DNA of 64,000 bases from NCBI GenBank assembly GCA_934149405.1, contig CAKPEV010000006.1, positions 1 to 64,000 of the forward strand, written 5' to 3'. This document shows positions 36,725-43,782 of the stretch, one piece after another. The translations under genes and the position numbers were made by a program. This DNA is from an uncultured Clostridia bacterium (lineage in GTDB: Bacteria; Bacillota; Clostridia; TANB77; UBA1234). Numbering within the stretch: position 1 is the stretch's first letter; each line of letters starts with the position of its first letter. The notes under the pieces were generated by a model, which searched no databases, was not told the DNA's origin, and saw nothing but the letters and a program-made list of their open reading frames with translations.

Positions 36725-37093
36725 TTATGAAACTTTTAAACAATCTAATAATTTTCTAATTTCTTTTTGTTCTTGTTCAATTTTATTTTTCATTTCTTGA
36801 TTTTGCTTCTTATATAATTCAACTAATTTTTGCTTTTCATTATGTGGTATATCATCTTCTAAAATATTACCATCTTTGTAATCTCTTTGCAGCTGTATTA
36901 ATTTTTCTTCTTTTTCATCTTTCTTAACAACAATAGTTTCAACAAAATTTGATTTATTGTCTTGTATATTTATATTGTTTTGTATTTGAGGTGGCTCTTG
37001 AATAGCCTTGCTTTTCTTAAATAGTTTAAAAAAGAAATTTCTTATTTTAGTAAAAAAATTTTCTTTATATTCTATTAATCCCTTATTATTCAT
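36725..37093 (-). CDS. Charged protein with N-terminal YKE motif, copy 2
   Basis: 122 residues. The N-terminus (LIEYKENFFTKIRNFFFKLF then KKSK) is a clear match to 35396-35746. The remainder (NIQDNKSNFVETIVVKKDEK, LVELYKKQNQEMKNKIEQEQ) is a coiled coil and differs from copy 1. It overlaps the upstream gene by eight bases. Confidence 0.6.
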   Translation of the reverse strand: MNNKGLIEYKENFFTKIRNFFFKLFKKSKAIQEPPQIQNNINIQDNKSNFVETIVVKKDEKEEKLIQLQRDYKDGNILEDDIPHNEKQKLVELYKKQNQEMKNKIEQEQKEIRKLLDCLKVS

Positions 37094-39053
37094 CTAAACC
37101 TCCTATGCTACTTTGATTTTTTTCTTTTGCTTGTGCTTTTACTTGTGCTTTGAATTTTTCAATTTCTTTTATTTTTGCCTCTAATGCTTTTTGTTCCATA
37201 TCTAATTTATCAAGCTCACTAATAATTCCTAAACCTTCAACCTTTTCTTTTTGTTCTGCTGTAAGTACTCCTTCTTTATATGCTTTTCTTAAATTAGTTT
37301 TCCAGCCACCAATACGAAAGCTTTCATCAATCTCAAATTTTTCTGCTATTTCTTCAAGCAAATCTGTTGGCAATCCTAACATTCCTAAAGTTATACTTTT
37401 TGTTTTATTATTTTCAGTATAAGTAGCACTTAATTCTGCAACATCAATACCAGCATCTTGCAATAATTGGAAAAAATCAATTCTTTTTGGGTTTATATCC
37501 CTTTTTCTTTTAGTTCTTTTGCTACCAACAATACCAATTTTTTCTAATTCTCTTTTGTCTTCTTCACTTATCTTTACTCGTCCTATTTCTTTATAAGCAT
37601 TCTGTACATTTATAATTCTATTTCCTAAAGCAAAATTTTCACTTATCTCAAATTCTTCCATAATATCTTGAAGTTGATCTTGTGTCAAATCTAGCTCGCT
37701 TAATAAGAGTGATGTTTGTCGTCCATTTTTTGAAGGACGTAAAGATAATGTATTAATATCTATTCCATACATTTCTAATCTTTTTACTAGTCTAATAGTA
37801 TCTTTTACTGCTGTCTTTTCTTTTTCTTTTTGCCTTGCTAGACCATATACTTGTATTTGTTTCTTTTCTTCATCAGTTAAATTTGCTTTTTCTGTATATG
37901 TACCTTTTCTATATAATTCTGATATTTTAGTTATTCCTTTTCCCAAAGGGAAATTTTCTTGTATTCCATGTTGTTCTACGAATTCCTCAATATTTTCTAT
38001 TTCTATATCTCCTATTGTTGTTTTTGTTTGCTCTTGACCTATTGAGGCTGGAATTGATGCAGTATTTACTCCAAGTTCTTCTAACGCTCTTAATACTTCT
38101 AATGTTTTGCTTATATCAACTTCTTCTCTATTTTGCATAATTCCTAATTTTTTTAATCTCTCTCTTGATGAATCTCTAAACTCTTGTTCACTTACACCTC
38201 TATATATATCATATTGTACCTGATCTATTCTTTTTCCAATTAACATATATTTAGGAAGTTTTAATTGTTCTATTGCCTTTTCAATATTTTCATCTTCTAT
38301 CTCATATATATATCTTTTTCTAGTAGTGCCATCTTCCAAGGTTATTTCACTACCTGCTGTCGAAATATCAATTCCTAATTCTGCTAATTGTTCTAAAACT
38401 GATAAAGTATGTTCAATATTTGTTTTCGTATCATTTAAAAATCCTAATTCTTCAACTCTTTTTCTTTCTTTTTCTCCAAAATGATACTCATGTTTTCGTC
38501 CACTATACTCCCAGCTAATAGTTCTCATTTTTGAGCCTATTAAATAATCTGGTTTTAGTCCTAACTTTTTTATAATACTCATTGTTCTTGGTGATTCAAT
38601 ATCACTTAAATGAGATAATTTACGGTCTACTGTTTGAGGAATCATAGGAATATCTATTCCTTCTTCCTTTAATTCTTCCAAAATATATAATGCTTCTTCT
38701 ATTTGATTTCTAAATGGTCTAGATTTTTGGTCTAATGGAATTTCATGCTTTTTTATTCCTAATTTTAAAATTCTTTTTTGTTCTACTTCATCAAAAGAAT
38801 CAATATGTTGTCTCATTATTTTTATTTGATTTCCTATTAACAAATTTGGATCTAATATATCTTTATATTTATCTAATATTTCTCCAATTCTGTCATCTCT
38901 AACATCTTTTAACTTTATTGCTATTTTTTCTCCATTAACTTTTCTCATTGGAGCAATTTGACTTACATCTATTCCCTCTGATTGCAATATTTCTAATGCC
39001 TCTATGGTAAGCTCTCTATTTGTTTTTTTATTACCACTTCTTTTATATTTCAT
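37086..39053 (-). CDS. Six-repeat protein with helicase-associated-like units
   Basis: 655 residues in six tandem units of about 100 residues. Each begins L..LE..GIDI and ends with a module such as FRIGGWKTNLRKAYKEGVLT then AEQKEKVEGLGI, resembling the small helicase-associated (HA) domain found next to some helicases. There is no helicase or nuclease core. The repeats may bind DNA or another repeating ligand. It heads the operon 39053-35396. A short 33-residue A/E-rich helix closes the protein. Confidence 0.65.
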   Translation of the reverse strand: MKYKRSGNKKTNRELTIEALEILQSEGIDVSQIAPMRKVNGEKIAIKLKDVRDDRIGEILDKYKDILDPNLLIGNQIKIMRQHIDSFDEVEQKRILKLGIKKHEIPLDQKSRPFRNQIEEALYILEELKEEGIDIPMIPQTVDRKLSHLSDIESPRTMSIIKKLGLKPDYLIGSKMRTISWEYSGRKHEYHFGEKERKRVEELGFLNDTKTNIEHTLSVLEQLAELGIDISTAGSEITLEDGTTRKRYIYEIEDENIEKAIEQLKLPKYMLIGKRIDQVQYDIYRGVSEQEFRDSSRERLKKLGIMQNREEVDISKTLEVLRALEELGVNTASIPASIGQEQTKTTIGDIEIENIEEFVEQHGIQENFPLGKGITKISELYRKGTYTEKANLTDEEKKQIQVYGLARQKEKEKTAVKDTIRLVKRLEMYGIDINTLSLRPSKNGRQTSLLLSELDLTQDQLQDIMEEFEISENFALGNRIINVQNAYKEIGRVKISEEDKRELEKIGIVGSKRTKRKRDINPKRIDFFQLLQDAGIDVAELSATYTENNKTKSITLGMLGLPTDLLEEIAEKFEIDESFRIGGWKTNLRKAYKEGVLTAEQKEKVEGLGIISELDKLDMEQKALEAKIKEIEKFKAQVKAQAKEKNQSSIGGLDE

Positions 39054-39229
39054 AGGCTTTCCCCTTAATTTAAATTTTCCTTAGTAAATTACACTATTAG
39101 ATGCTTCTATTTATACTTAAAATTATCCAATATTATTTTATATTAAAAAGCAAAAGAATGTCAATGAAATATGCATTATTTTTAAAACTTTTTTTCCTCA
39201 AAGTCTTGCTATTATTAAGTTTTAGGCTT

Positions 39230-39632
39230 TTTGCTTGTTTTGATTTTCAACACCTGAAACCCTGAAATTTTAGAGCAGAGCAAAATGGTGTATTATCCCC
39301 TTATGTTCATAAAAAAATAATACACCATAAACGAAACCCCTCATCCGTCGCATCGCTTATGGCAGTCTAGTATGTAGATTTAAAATCTACTACTGTTGCT
39401 GACTTTATAAGTCTTTGTGCATACTTGCCCACACTTTTTACACCAGTATATCCATCATACAAGTTTTGCCCCCTAGAACTCTTTGTTTATTGTGAGTCTG
39501 CGTTACGAAATCTCACCTACACATATATTTTAATTAGACCTCTTAAAATACTGCAAGTCATTCTACTGCATCAGCTGACTAAACTTTTCACTTTATTGTT
39601 TTATAACGAGTTTATGGCATCTCTCGTTATTG
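39230..39632. other. Candidate structured non-coding region in the skin element
   Basis: No convincing ORF. It is clearly richer in G/C blocks than its AT-rich surroundings (CGCATCGCTTATGGCAGTC, TTTTGCCCCCTAGAAC). Several stems are visible: TGGTGTATTAT/ATAATACACCA (39289-39332), GTAGATTTTAAATCTAC-type, GACTTATAAGTC, and ATAACGAG/CTCGTTAT (39603-39630). Strand and RNA class are unknown. The 39054-39230 part is plain AT-rich DNA. Confidence 0.4.
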
Positions 39633-39636
39633 GAAA

Positions 39637-39673
39637 TAAAAAAACACCTATTCAATTTATAGATGTTTTTTTA
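39637..39673 (-). terminator. Terminator of the RHH gene
   Basis: Minus-strand AAAAAAACATCT and AGGTGTTTTTTT form a short stem around an AT loop and end in a T7 run, 15 bp past the stop at 39689. Confidence 0.8.
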
Positions 39674-39688
39674 TTCCAAAATATTTAA

Positions 39689-40150
39689 TTATTCATTTCT
39701 ATAATCTTTACCAATACTGAAGAAATCAGATAGTTCTTCTTTTGAAATATCTTCAGGTTTTCTACTCACATAGTAATTAGCTTTTTCTCTTGCACTTTTT
39801 AATATTGCAAGAAAATCTTCATGAAATTCATCACCCAAAATTCGTTTTAACATTTCACCAACAGCATAAGTATTTATTGCACTTATTCTTACATTGTTAG
39901 CATATAGTTTTCTTTGAGAATTGATAAATCCGTCTAACTTTATATCAATTAATTTACTTAATTCTTTAGATACAAAGTCAAGATTATCTTTCAGACTTTG
40001 TATTTTTAATTCCTTTTCTATACCTGCTCTTATCAATTCTGAAGCACTACTATATGATGATTTTGCTACTGCTTTGTATATTTGTTCTTTAAATGTTTTT
40101 GGAACTCTAACAACTATTTTAATGCTTTCTTCTTTATTTCTTTGCTCCAT
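39689..40150 (-). CDS. Ribbon-helix-helix protein, possible mobilisation accessory
   Basis: 153 residues. The N-terminal ribbon-helix-helix (SIKIVVRVPKTFKEQIYKAV, then SSASELIRAGIEKEL) binds DNA. The C-terminal hundred residues are helical (AVGEMLKRILGDEFHEDFLA). This layout is seen in plasmid/ICE relaxosome accessory proteins as well as in repressors. The strong AGGAGGTG site is preceded by a multi-hairpin leader. No relaxase is in the element. Confidence 0.6.
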   Translation of the reverse strand: MEQRNKEESIKIVVRVPKTFKEQIYKAVAKSSYSSASELIRAGIEKELKIQSLKDNLDFVSKELSKLIDIKLDGFINSQRKLYANNVRISAINTYAVGEMLKRILGDEFHEDFLAILKSAREKANYYVSRKPEDISKEELSDFFSIGKDYRNE

Positions 40151-40182
40151 AAATTTTCACCTCCTCTCAAAAATTTATAGTT

Positions 40183-40308
40183 CAAAATTGCTCTAATAGC
40201 AATTTTGCAGGAACAGGGAGTCTACTTAGCCTCCCACAAACAGCCTAAAAGCGTGGCTTTTAGCTGGGTTACAATTCATTTTACTGGGTGACTTTTTGAC
40301 ACCCAGTA
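40183..40308 (-). promoter_or_regulatory. Four-hairpin leader or oriT-like region
   Basis: Consecutive perfect palindromes: CAAAATTGCTctaatAGCAATTTTG (40183-40207), GGGAG...CTCCC (40216-40235), CTAAAAGC/GCTTTTAG (40244-40263) and TACTGGGTG/CACCCAGTA (40282-40308). They lie directly upstream of the RHH gene. Such clusters occur in RNA leaders and in transfer origins. Confidence 0.5.
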
Positions 40309-40432
40309 ATAATTACATTTTCTAGCTATTTTTTAAGTCTTTTATAATTATTAATTGCAAAAATAATAGAATGATAAAAAGAAATCCATCACAATTAATT
40401 TCTTTTCATCATCCTATTAAAAAAATTTTATT

Positions 40433-40957
40433 CTATTTTAAATTTACCAGACTGTAACCATTTTCATTTAATATATTTTCAATATGTTCAAAAGTATTTT
40501 TAGACATATTAACTCTATTTTGCATCCATTCTTTTACGGTTGTATATGGCTTGTCCACGAATTCTGCAAAAGACTTTTGCGTTATTCCAAGTATAGCTAT
40601 TATATTTTTTAATGCACAACTTTGACCTTGTAATATAAACTTTTCATATCCTGTTAATTCAATTGAGTTTTCCATTTTAAGTGCTTTAAATATTGAATAA
40701 TAATTCTTCATTGTCTGCATATTTAACTGCTTATTTTCTTTATTATTTTCATATTTTATAATTGCATCTCTACTTAAATTAACTCTACTTGCTAAATCTT
40801 CTTGAGTCATATTATTTAATTTTCTATAATATTGAATCTGTCCACCTAATGTTTTATTCTTTAATATTACTTCATCAACTTTAAATTTAGTCAGCTTAAT
40901 TTTAGCATTTTCTTTGACTTTAATAAGTAATTCTTTAATCTCATTATCTGTAACCAT
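40433..40957 (-). CDS. XRE-family helix-turn-helix regulator at the skin border
   Basis: 174 residues. An XRE domain (about 45-95) contains LGGQIQYYRKLNNMTQEDLA then SRVNLSRDAIIKYENN. A second helix-turn-helix-like stretch is ITQKSFAEFVDKPYTTVKEW. ATG 40957-40955 lies five to six bases from the sigK 5'-part stop (the TAATG overlap, 40959-40955) and has no ribosome site, so it is probably translated by re-initiation from sigK mRNA. It may control excision or cargo. Confidence 0.7.
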   Translation of the reverse strand: MVTDNEIKELLIKVKENAKIKLTKFKVDEVILKNKTLGGQIQYYRKLNNMTQEDLASRVNLSRDAIIKYENNKENKQLNMQTMKNYYSIFKALKMENSIELTGYEKFILQGQSCALKNIIAILGITQKSFAEFVDKPYTTVKEWMQNRVNMSKNTFEHIENILNENGYSLVNLK

Positions 40958-40970
40958 TATGTTACAATAG

Positions 40971-40980
40971 CGTTTTCTAT
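40971..40980 (-). other. Skin-element attachment core, right
   Basis: Minus-strand ATAGAAAACG, in the sigK codons ATA GAA AAC G. Outward it continues CTATTGTAACATAATGGTTAC, resembling the left end. Strand exchange within the shared AAA would rejoin CIEN to EILM. Confidence 0.75.
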
Positions 40981-41307
40981 GCACCTTGCGGCATATGTAG
41001 CAAGTCTTACCCCTTTACTACCTTTATAGCTATTTATAGCCTTAATAAGTCCTATTGTGCCTATAGATATTATATCTTCTTGTTCTACTCCTGAATTTGC
41101 ATATTTCTTCGCCACATGTGCTACTAATCTTAAGTTTCTCTCTATCAATATTTTTTTTGCATTTTCATCACCATTCTCATATAGTTCTAAATATTTTGCT
41201 TCTTCCTCTGCCGTTAGCGGTTCAGGAAATAGATTGTAACTACTCACATATCCAAGCAAAAAAACGAAGTCTTTCATTGTTTCTAAAATTGTAAACATAC
41301 CAAGCAA
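40971..41307 (-). CDS. sigK: RNA polymerase sigma-K factor, 5' part
   Basis: It encodes a SigK-type hydrophobic pro-sequence (FVFLLGYVS), then FPEPLTAEEE, region 2 (RNLRLVAHVAKKY, DIISIGTIGLIKAINSYKGS) and RLATYAARCIEN, ending at the attachment core. In the unexcised state it reads AIVT and stops at 40961. TTG 41307 is used, seven bases after GGAGG; ATG 41322 overlaps the ribosome site and ATG 41298 is also possible by homology. The pro-sequence implies later proteolytic activation by a SpoIVFB-type protease. Confidence 0.85.
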
Positions 41308-41401
41308 AAAAACACCTCCCATGCCTTCTTTAAATACACTAATATATATTCAAATACGGCATGTCAGGTGCTTGTAATGGTTGGGCTTTTTTATAAATAG
41401 T

Positions 41402-41438
41402 AAAATAGCTACCATTCCAAAAGAATGATAGCTATTTT
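41402..41438. terminator. Terminator downstream of the kinase-like gene
   Basis: AAAATAGCTACCATTC pairs with GAATGATAGCTATTTT (one mismatch/G-U) around CAAAA, with T residues on both strands' exits. It separates the kinase gene from the sigK promoter region 41323-41401. Confidence 0.88.
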
Positions 41439-41442
41439 TTAA

Positions 41443-42072
41443 TTAAAATCCGAGTTCCTTCAGCTTTTTGAGTACATACTCAAAAGTTTCTTCGGTTGTC
41501 ATCTGTGTCGTATCGACATAGATATTTTGAGCAGAATGGAAGTGCTCCAGCGATGGTTCCTTGTTTACCAACTCGCGATATGCTCTTCTGGTTTCTTGCT
41601 CTTGCCTACGAATATACGAAAGATATTCGAATTTGTCAGCGTCAGGGTCATCTTTGATTCGTGCATAAGCTGTTTCAGCCTCTGCGACCATGTGAATCAT
41701 AACATCACATTTCGGCAGTTCATCTATGCGATTAAGGTCAGCTATGAAATCATAACCAAACCCCTGCACCGCTCCATGAACGAAACTATCCAAGAATCCG
41801 CGTTGTGTGATGATTACGTCATAATCATCAGAAGTGAACCATTCCTCGTATTCCTCAGCAAATAAGCGGTTGTCTAGAGCAAACAACATCCGGTCCGTGT
41901 ACTTGCTTGTGGACTTGTCCAAAAGTTCCTTGACAATATACCTGTCGAAGGGTAATCGTGAACGTTTTACAGTCTTTCCGAGCGAAGTATAGTACCCTTC
42001 AAGCGCTTCAACAAGGGTGGTTTTACCAGAGCCATCCAAACCTGTCGCAACAATCCATTTTGTATCTTTCAT
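41443..42072 (-). CDS. Deoxynucleoside/thymidylate-kinase-like P-loop protein (GC-richer, foreign-looking)
   Basis: 209 residues. The Walker A motif is GLDGSGKTTLVE (about 11-22), the DR(Y/F)-type residues are in LPFDRYIVK, and RRQEQETRRAYRELV may be the lid. It resembles thymidylate-kinase-fold enzymes. The gene is visibly richer in G and C than its neighbours (for example CGCGTTGTGTGATGATTACG) and contains the only in-frame CGG that must be read as Arg (41890-41892, TDRMLFA). Recent acquisition is likely. ATG 42072 follows GGAGG by eight bases. Confidence 0.75.
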   Translation of the reverse strand: MKDTKWIVATGLDGSGKTTLVEALEGYYTSLGKTVKRSRLPFDRYIVKELLDKSTSKYTDRMLFALDNRLFAEEYEEWFTSDDYDVIITQRGFLDSFVHGAVQGFGYDFIADLNRIDELPKCDVMIHMVAEAETAYARIKDDPDADKFEYLSYIRRQEQETRRAYRELVNKEPSLEHFHSAQNIYVDTTQMTTEETFEYVLKKLKELGF

Positions 42073-42144
42073 ACAAAATACCTCCAAAAATATTAAAATT
42101 TAGTACATTATTATTTTACCATAAGTTTGATATTATGTAAAGTT

Positions 42145-43029
42145 TTATTTGTAATATGTAACCTTATTTTTCCATTCATCTATAATGCTTTCTTCTATTC
42201 TCATTTCACCAAAACCTACTCCTAAATCCACATTTGGCTTAGCTTTTCCGTGATAATCGCTTCCACCAGACATATATAAATTTCTATCTTTACATAGCTC
42301 TACTAATCTTTCGCTTTGTTCTTTTGTAAACGTTGTGTAAAAACATTCTATACCATCTATCTTGTATGTTTTTAGTATATAATCTAATATCTTTTCCGAA
42401 TTTTCTCTATATTCAAATATATGTGGTATAAATACCAATCCACCACATTCTCTTACCAAATTTGCAGCTTCATCAAAATTTGGAACAAAATCATCCATTT
42501 CAACATATAGAGGACCTTCCGGATTTGACATATACATTCTATAAAAGGTTTTAGTATCATTTAAAAACTTACTTGGTATTATGCCCTCATTTTCACTAAA
42601 CTTTTTAATTTCTTCTTGTATAAACTTTGATGTAAACATTTTTCCATCGTATCTTGATAAGCAATCTTTTTCTAATTTTATTCCTATATCAATGCACTTT
42701 TTATACAATCTTTCGCATTCTATTTTGTTTATTTCTTCTGCTGGTATATATAGTTTTTTTACCAGCTCATTCATCTTTTTATAGTCTATACCATACCCTA
42801 ATATCTCTATTGGAACATTCAAAGCCTTTGTATTTAGCTCTATTCCTGGAATTATATGCCCATTATAATAATTATTTATCTCTACATTTTCTAATGCTTC
42901 ATATACTTTTGCTGTATTATGATCCGTTATCGATATTATACTTAAATTCCTCGCCTTAGCATTTTTTAATATTTCTATTTCAGTATCTGTACCATCTGAA
43001 AAATACGTATGCATATGTAAGTCTATCAT
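42145..43029 (-). CDS. PHP-domain phosphoesterase
   Basis: 294 residues. Metal-binding motifs of the PHP family are IDLHMHTYFSDGT (His5, His7, Asp12), ISITDHNT (about 35-42), FIPHIFEYREN and SGGSDYHGKAKPNVDLG near the end. The closest known relatives are the YciV/RnaAM-type nucleases and nucleotide phosphatases. It follows ktrA by 15 bp, so co-transcription with the potassium genes is likely. Confidence 0.82.
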   Translation of the reverse strand: MIDLHMHTYFSDGTDTEIEILKNAKARNLSIISITDHNTAKVYEALENVEINNYYNGHIIPGIELNTKALNVPIEILGYGIDYKKMNELVKKLYIPAEEINKIECERLYKKCIDIGIKLEKDCLSRYDGKMFTSKFIQEEIKKFSENEGIIPSKFLNDTKTFYRMYMSNPEGPLYVEMDDFVPNFDEAANLVRECGGLVFIPHIFEYRENSEKILDYILKTYKIDGIECFYTTFTKEQSERLVELCKDRNLYMSGGSDYHGKAKPNVDLGVGFGEMRIEESIIDEWKNKVTYYK

Positions 43030-43044
43030 TTTTTTTACTCCTAT

Positions 43045-43710
43045 TTATAATATTTTTCCTAGATATCCATCTGATTCTAATTCTTTATTTGGAGATATTA
43101 TCATTAGATTATCTTTTTCTTCTATAACATAGTCTGCCATTGGTATAATCACTCTACCATCTTCCTTTTCTATACATACAATAACTATGTTGTATTTTGG
43201 TCTAATATCTAGCTTATTTAAACTTATTCCTACCCATTCTTTTGGTGTTTCAATTTCTAAAATACTGTATTCTTTTCCGAATTCTACTCTTTCTATTATG
43301 CTTTTATGCATTATAGATTTTGCAATTCTTGTTCCTACATCTTGTTCTGGTTGAACTACTTTGTCTACACCTATCATTGTAAGAAGTCTTGTATGCATGT
43401 CATCTCTTGACTTTGCAATAATGTATGGCAACTTTAATTCTTTAAGTGTAAGTGCAATCATTATACTTGCCTCTAGATTATCTCCTATCCCTATTACTGC
43501 AGTATCAAAGTTCGAAACACCAAGTTTTTTCAAACTTTCCATATCACCTGCATCTACTCTTGCTGCATGGGTAACATATGGTGCCACATCATCTACTAAC
43601 TCAGGTGATTCATCAATTGCTAACACTTCACAATCATATGTTGAAAGTGCTTTTGCTACGCTCATTCCAAACTTTCCAAGTCCTACTATTAAAATTTGTT
43701 CTTTTCTCAT
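43045..43710 (-). CDS. ktrA: KtrA/TrkA potassium-uptake gating subunit
   Basis: 221 residues. The N-terminal RCK Rossmann domain has LIVGLGKFGMSVAKALS and the acidic LAIDESPELV (NAD/ATP contact); a TrkA_C domain ends the protein (about 140-221). It forms a cytosolic ring that gates KtrB. It lies 72 bp downstream of ktrB. Confidence 0.93.
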   Translation of the reverse strand: MRKEQILIVGLGKFGMSVAKALSTYDCEVLAIDESPELVDDVAPYVTHAARVDAGDMESLKKLGVSNFDTAVIGIGDNLEASIMIALTLKELKLPYIIAKSRDDMHTRLLTMIGVDKVVQPEQDVGTRIAKSIMHKSIIERVEFGKEYSILEIETPKEWVGISLNKLDIRPKYNIVIVCIEKEDGRVIIPMADYVIEEKDNLMIISPNKELESDGYLGKIL

Positions 43711-43782
43711 GAATTATCAATTCCCTTCTTATAATTTCTTTTAAATATGTTTTCAGTTTTTTGAACACTGTATAACAACAAT

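Larger units (their letters stand above)
29108..40980 (-). mobile_element. Skin-like intervening element in sigK (11,873 bp)
   Basis: The element separates the sigK coding sequence at CIEN/EILM, the usual skin insertion region, and carries its own SpoIVCA-like large serine recombinase at the 3'-exon end. Removing 11,873 bp between the two cores restores the sigK frame. Cargo: a 54-residue ORF, YafQ/DinJ, family X copy 3, an amidoligase-like gene, several unknown charged proteins, a six-repeat protein, an RHH protein and an XRE regulator. No phage structural genes are visible. Confidence 0.88.

Noticed and set aside
39425..39688. Plus-strand ORF in the skin non-coding block
   Set aside because: No ribosome site, no family-like composition, and it overlaps stem structures and the RHH terminator.
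29108..40980. Prophage interpretation of the element
   Set aside because: No capsid, portal, terminase, tail or lysis genes are visible; the sigK split and recombinase point to a skin-type element.
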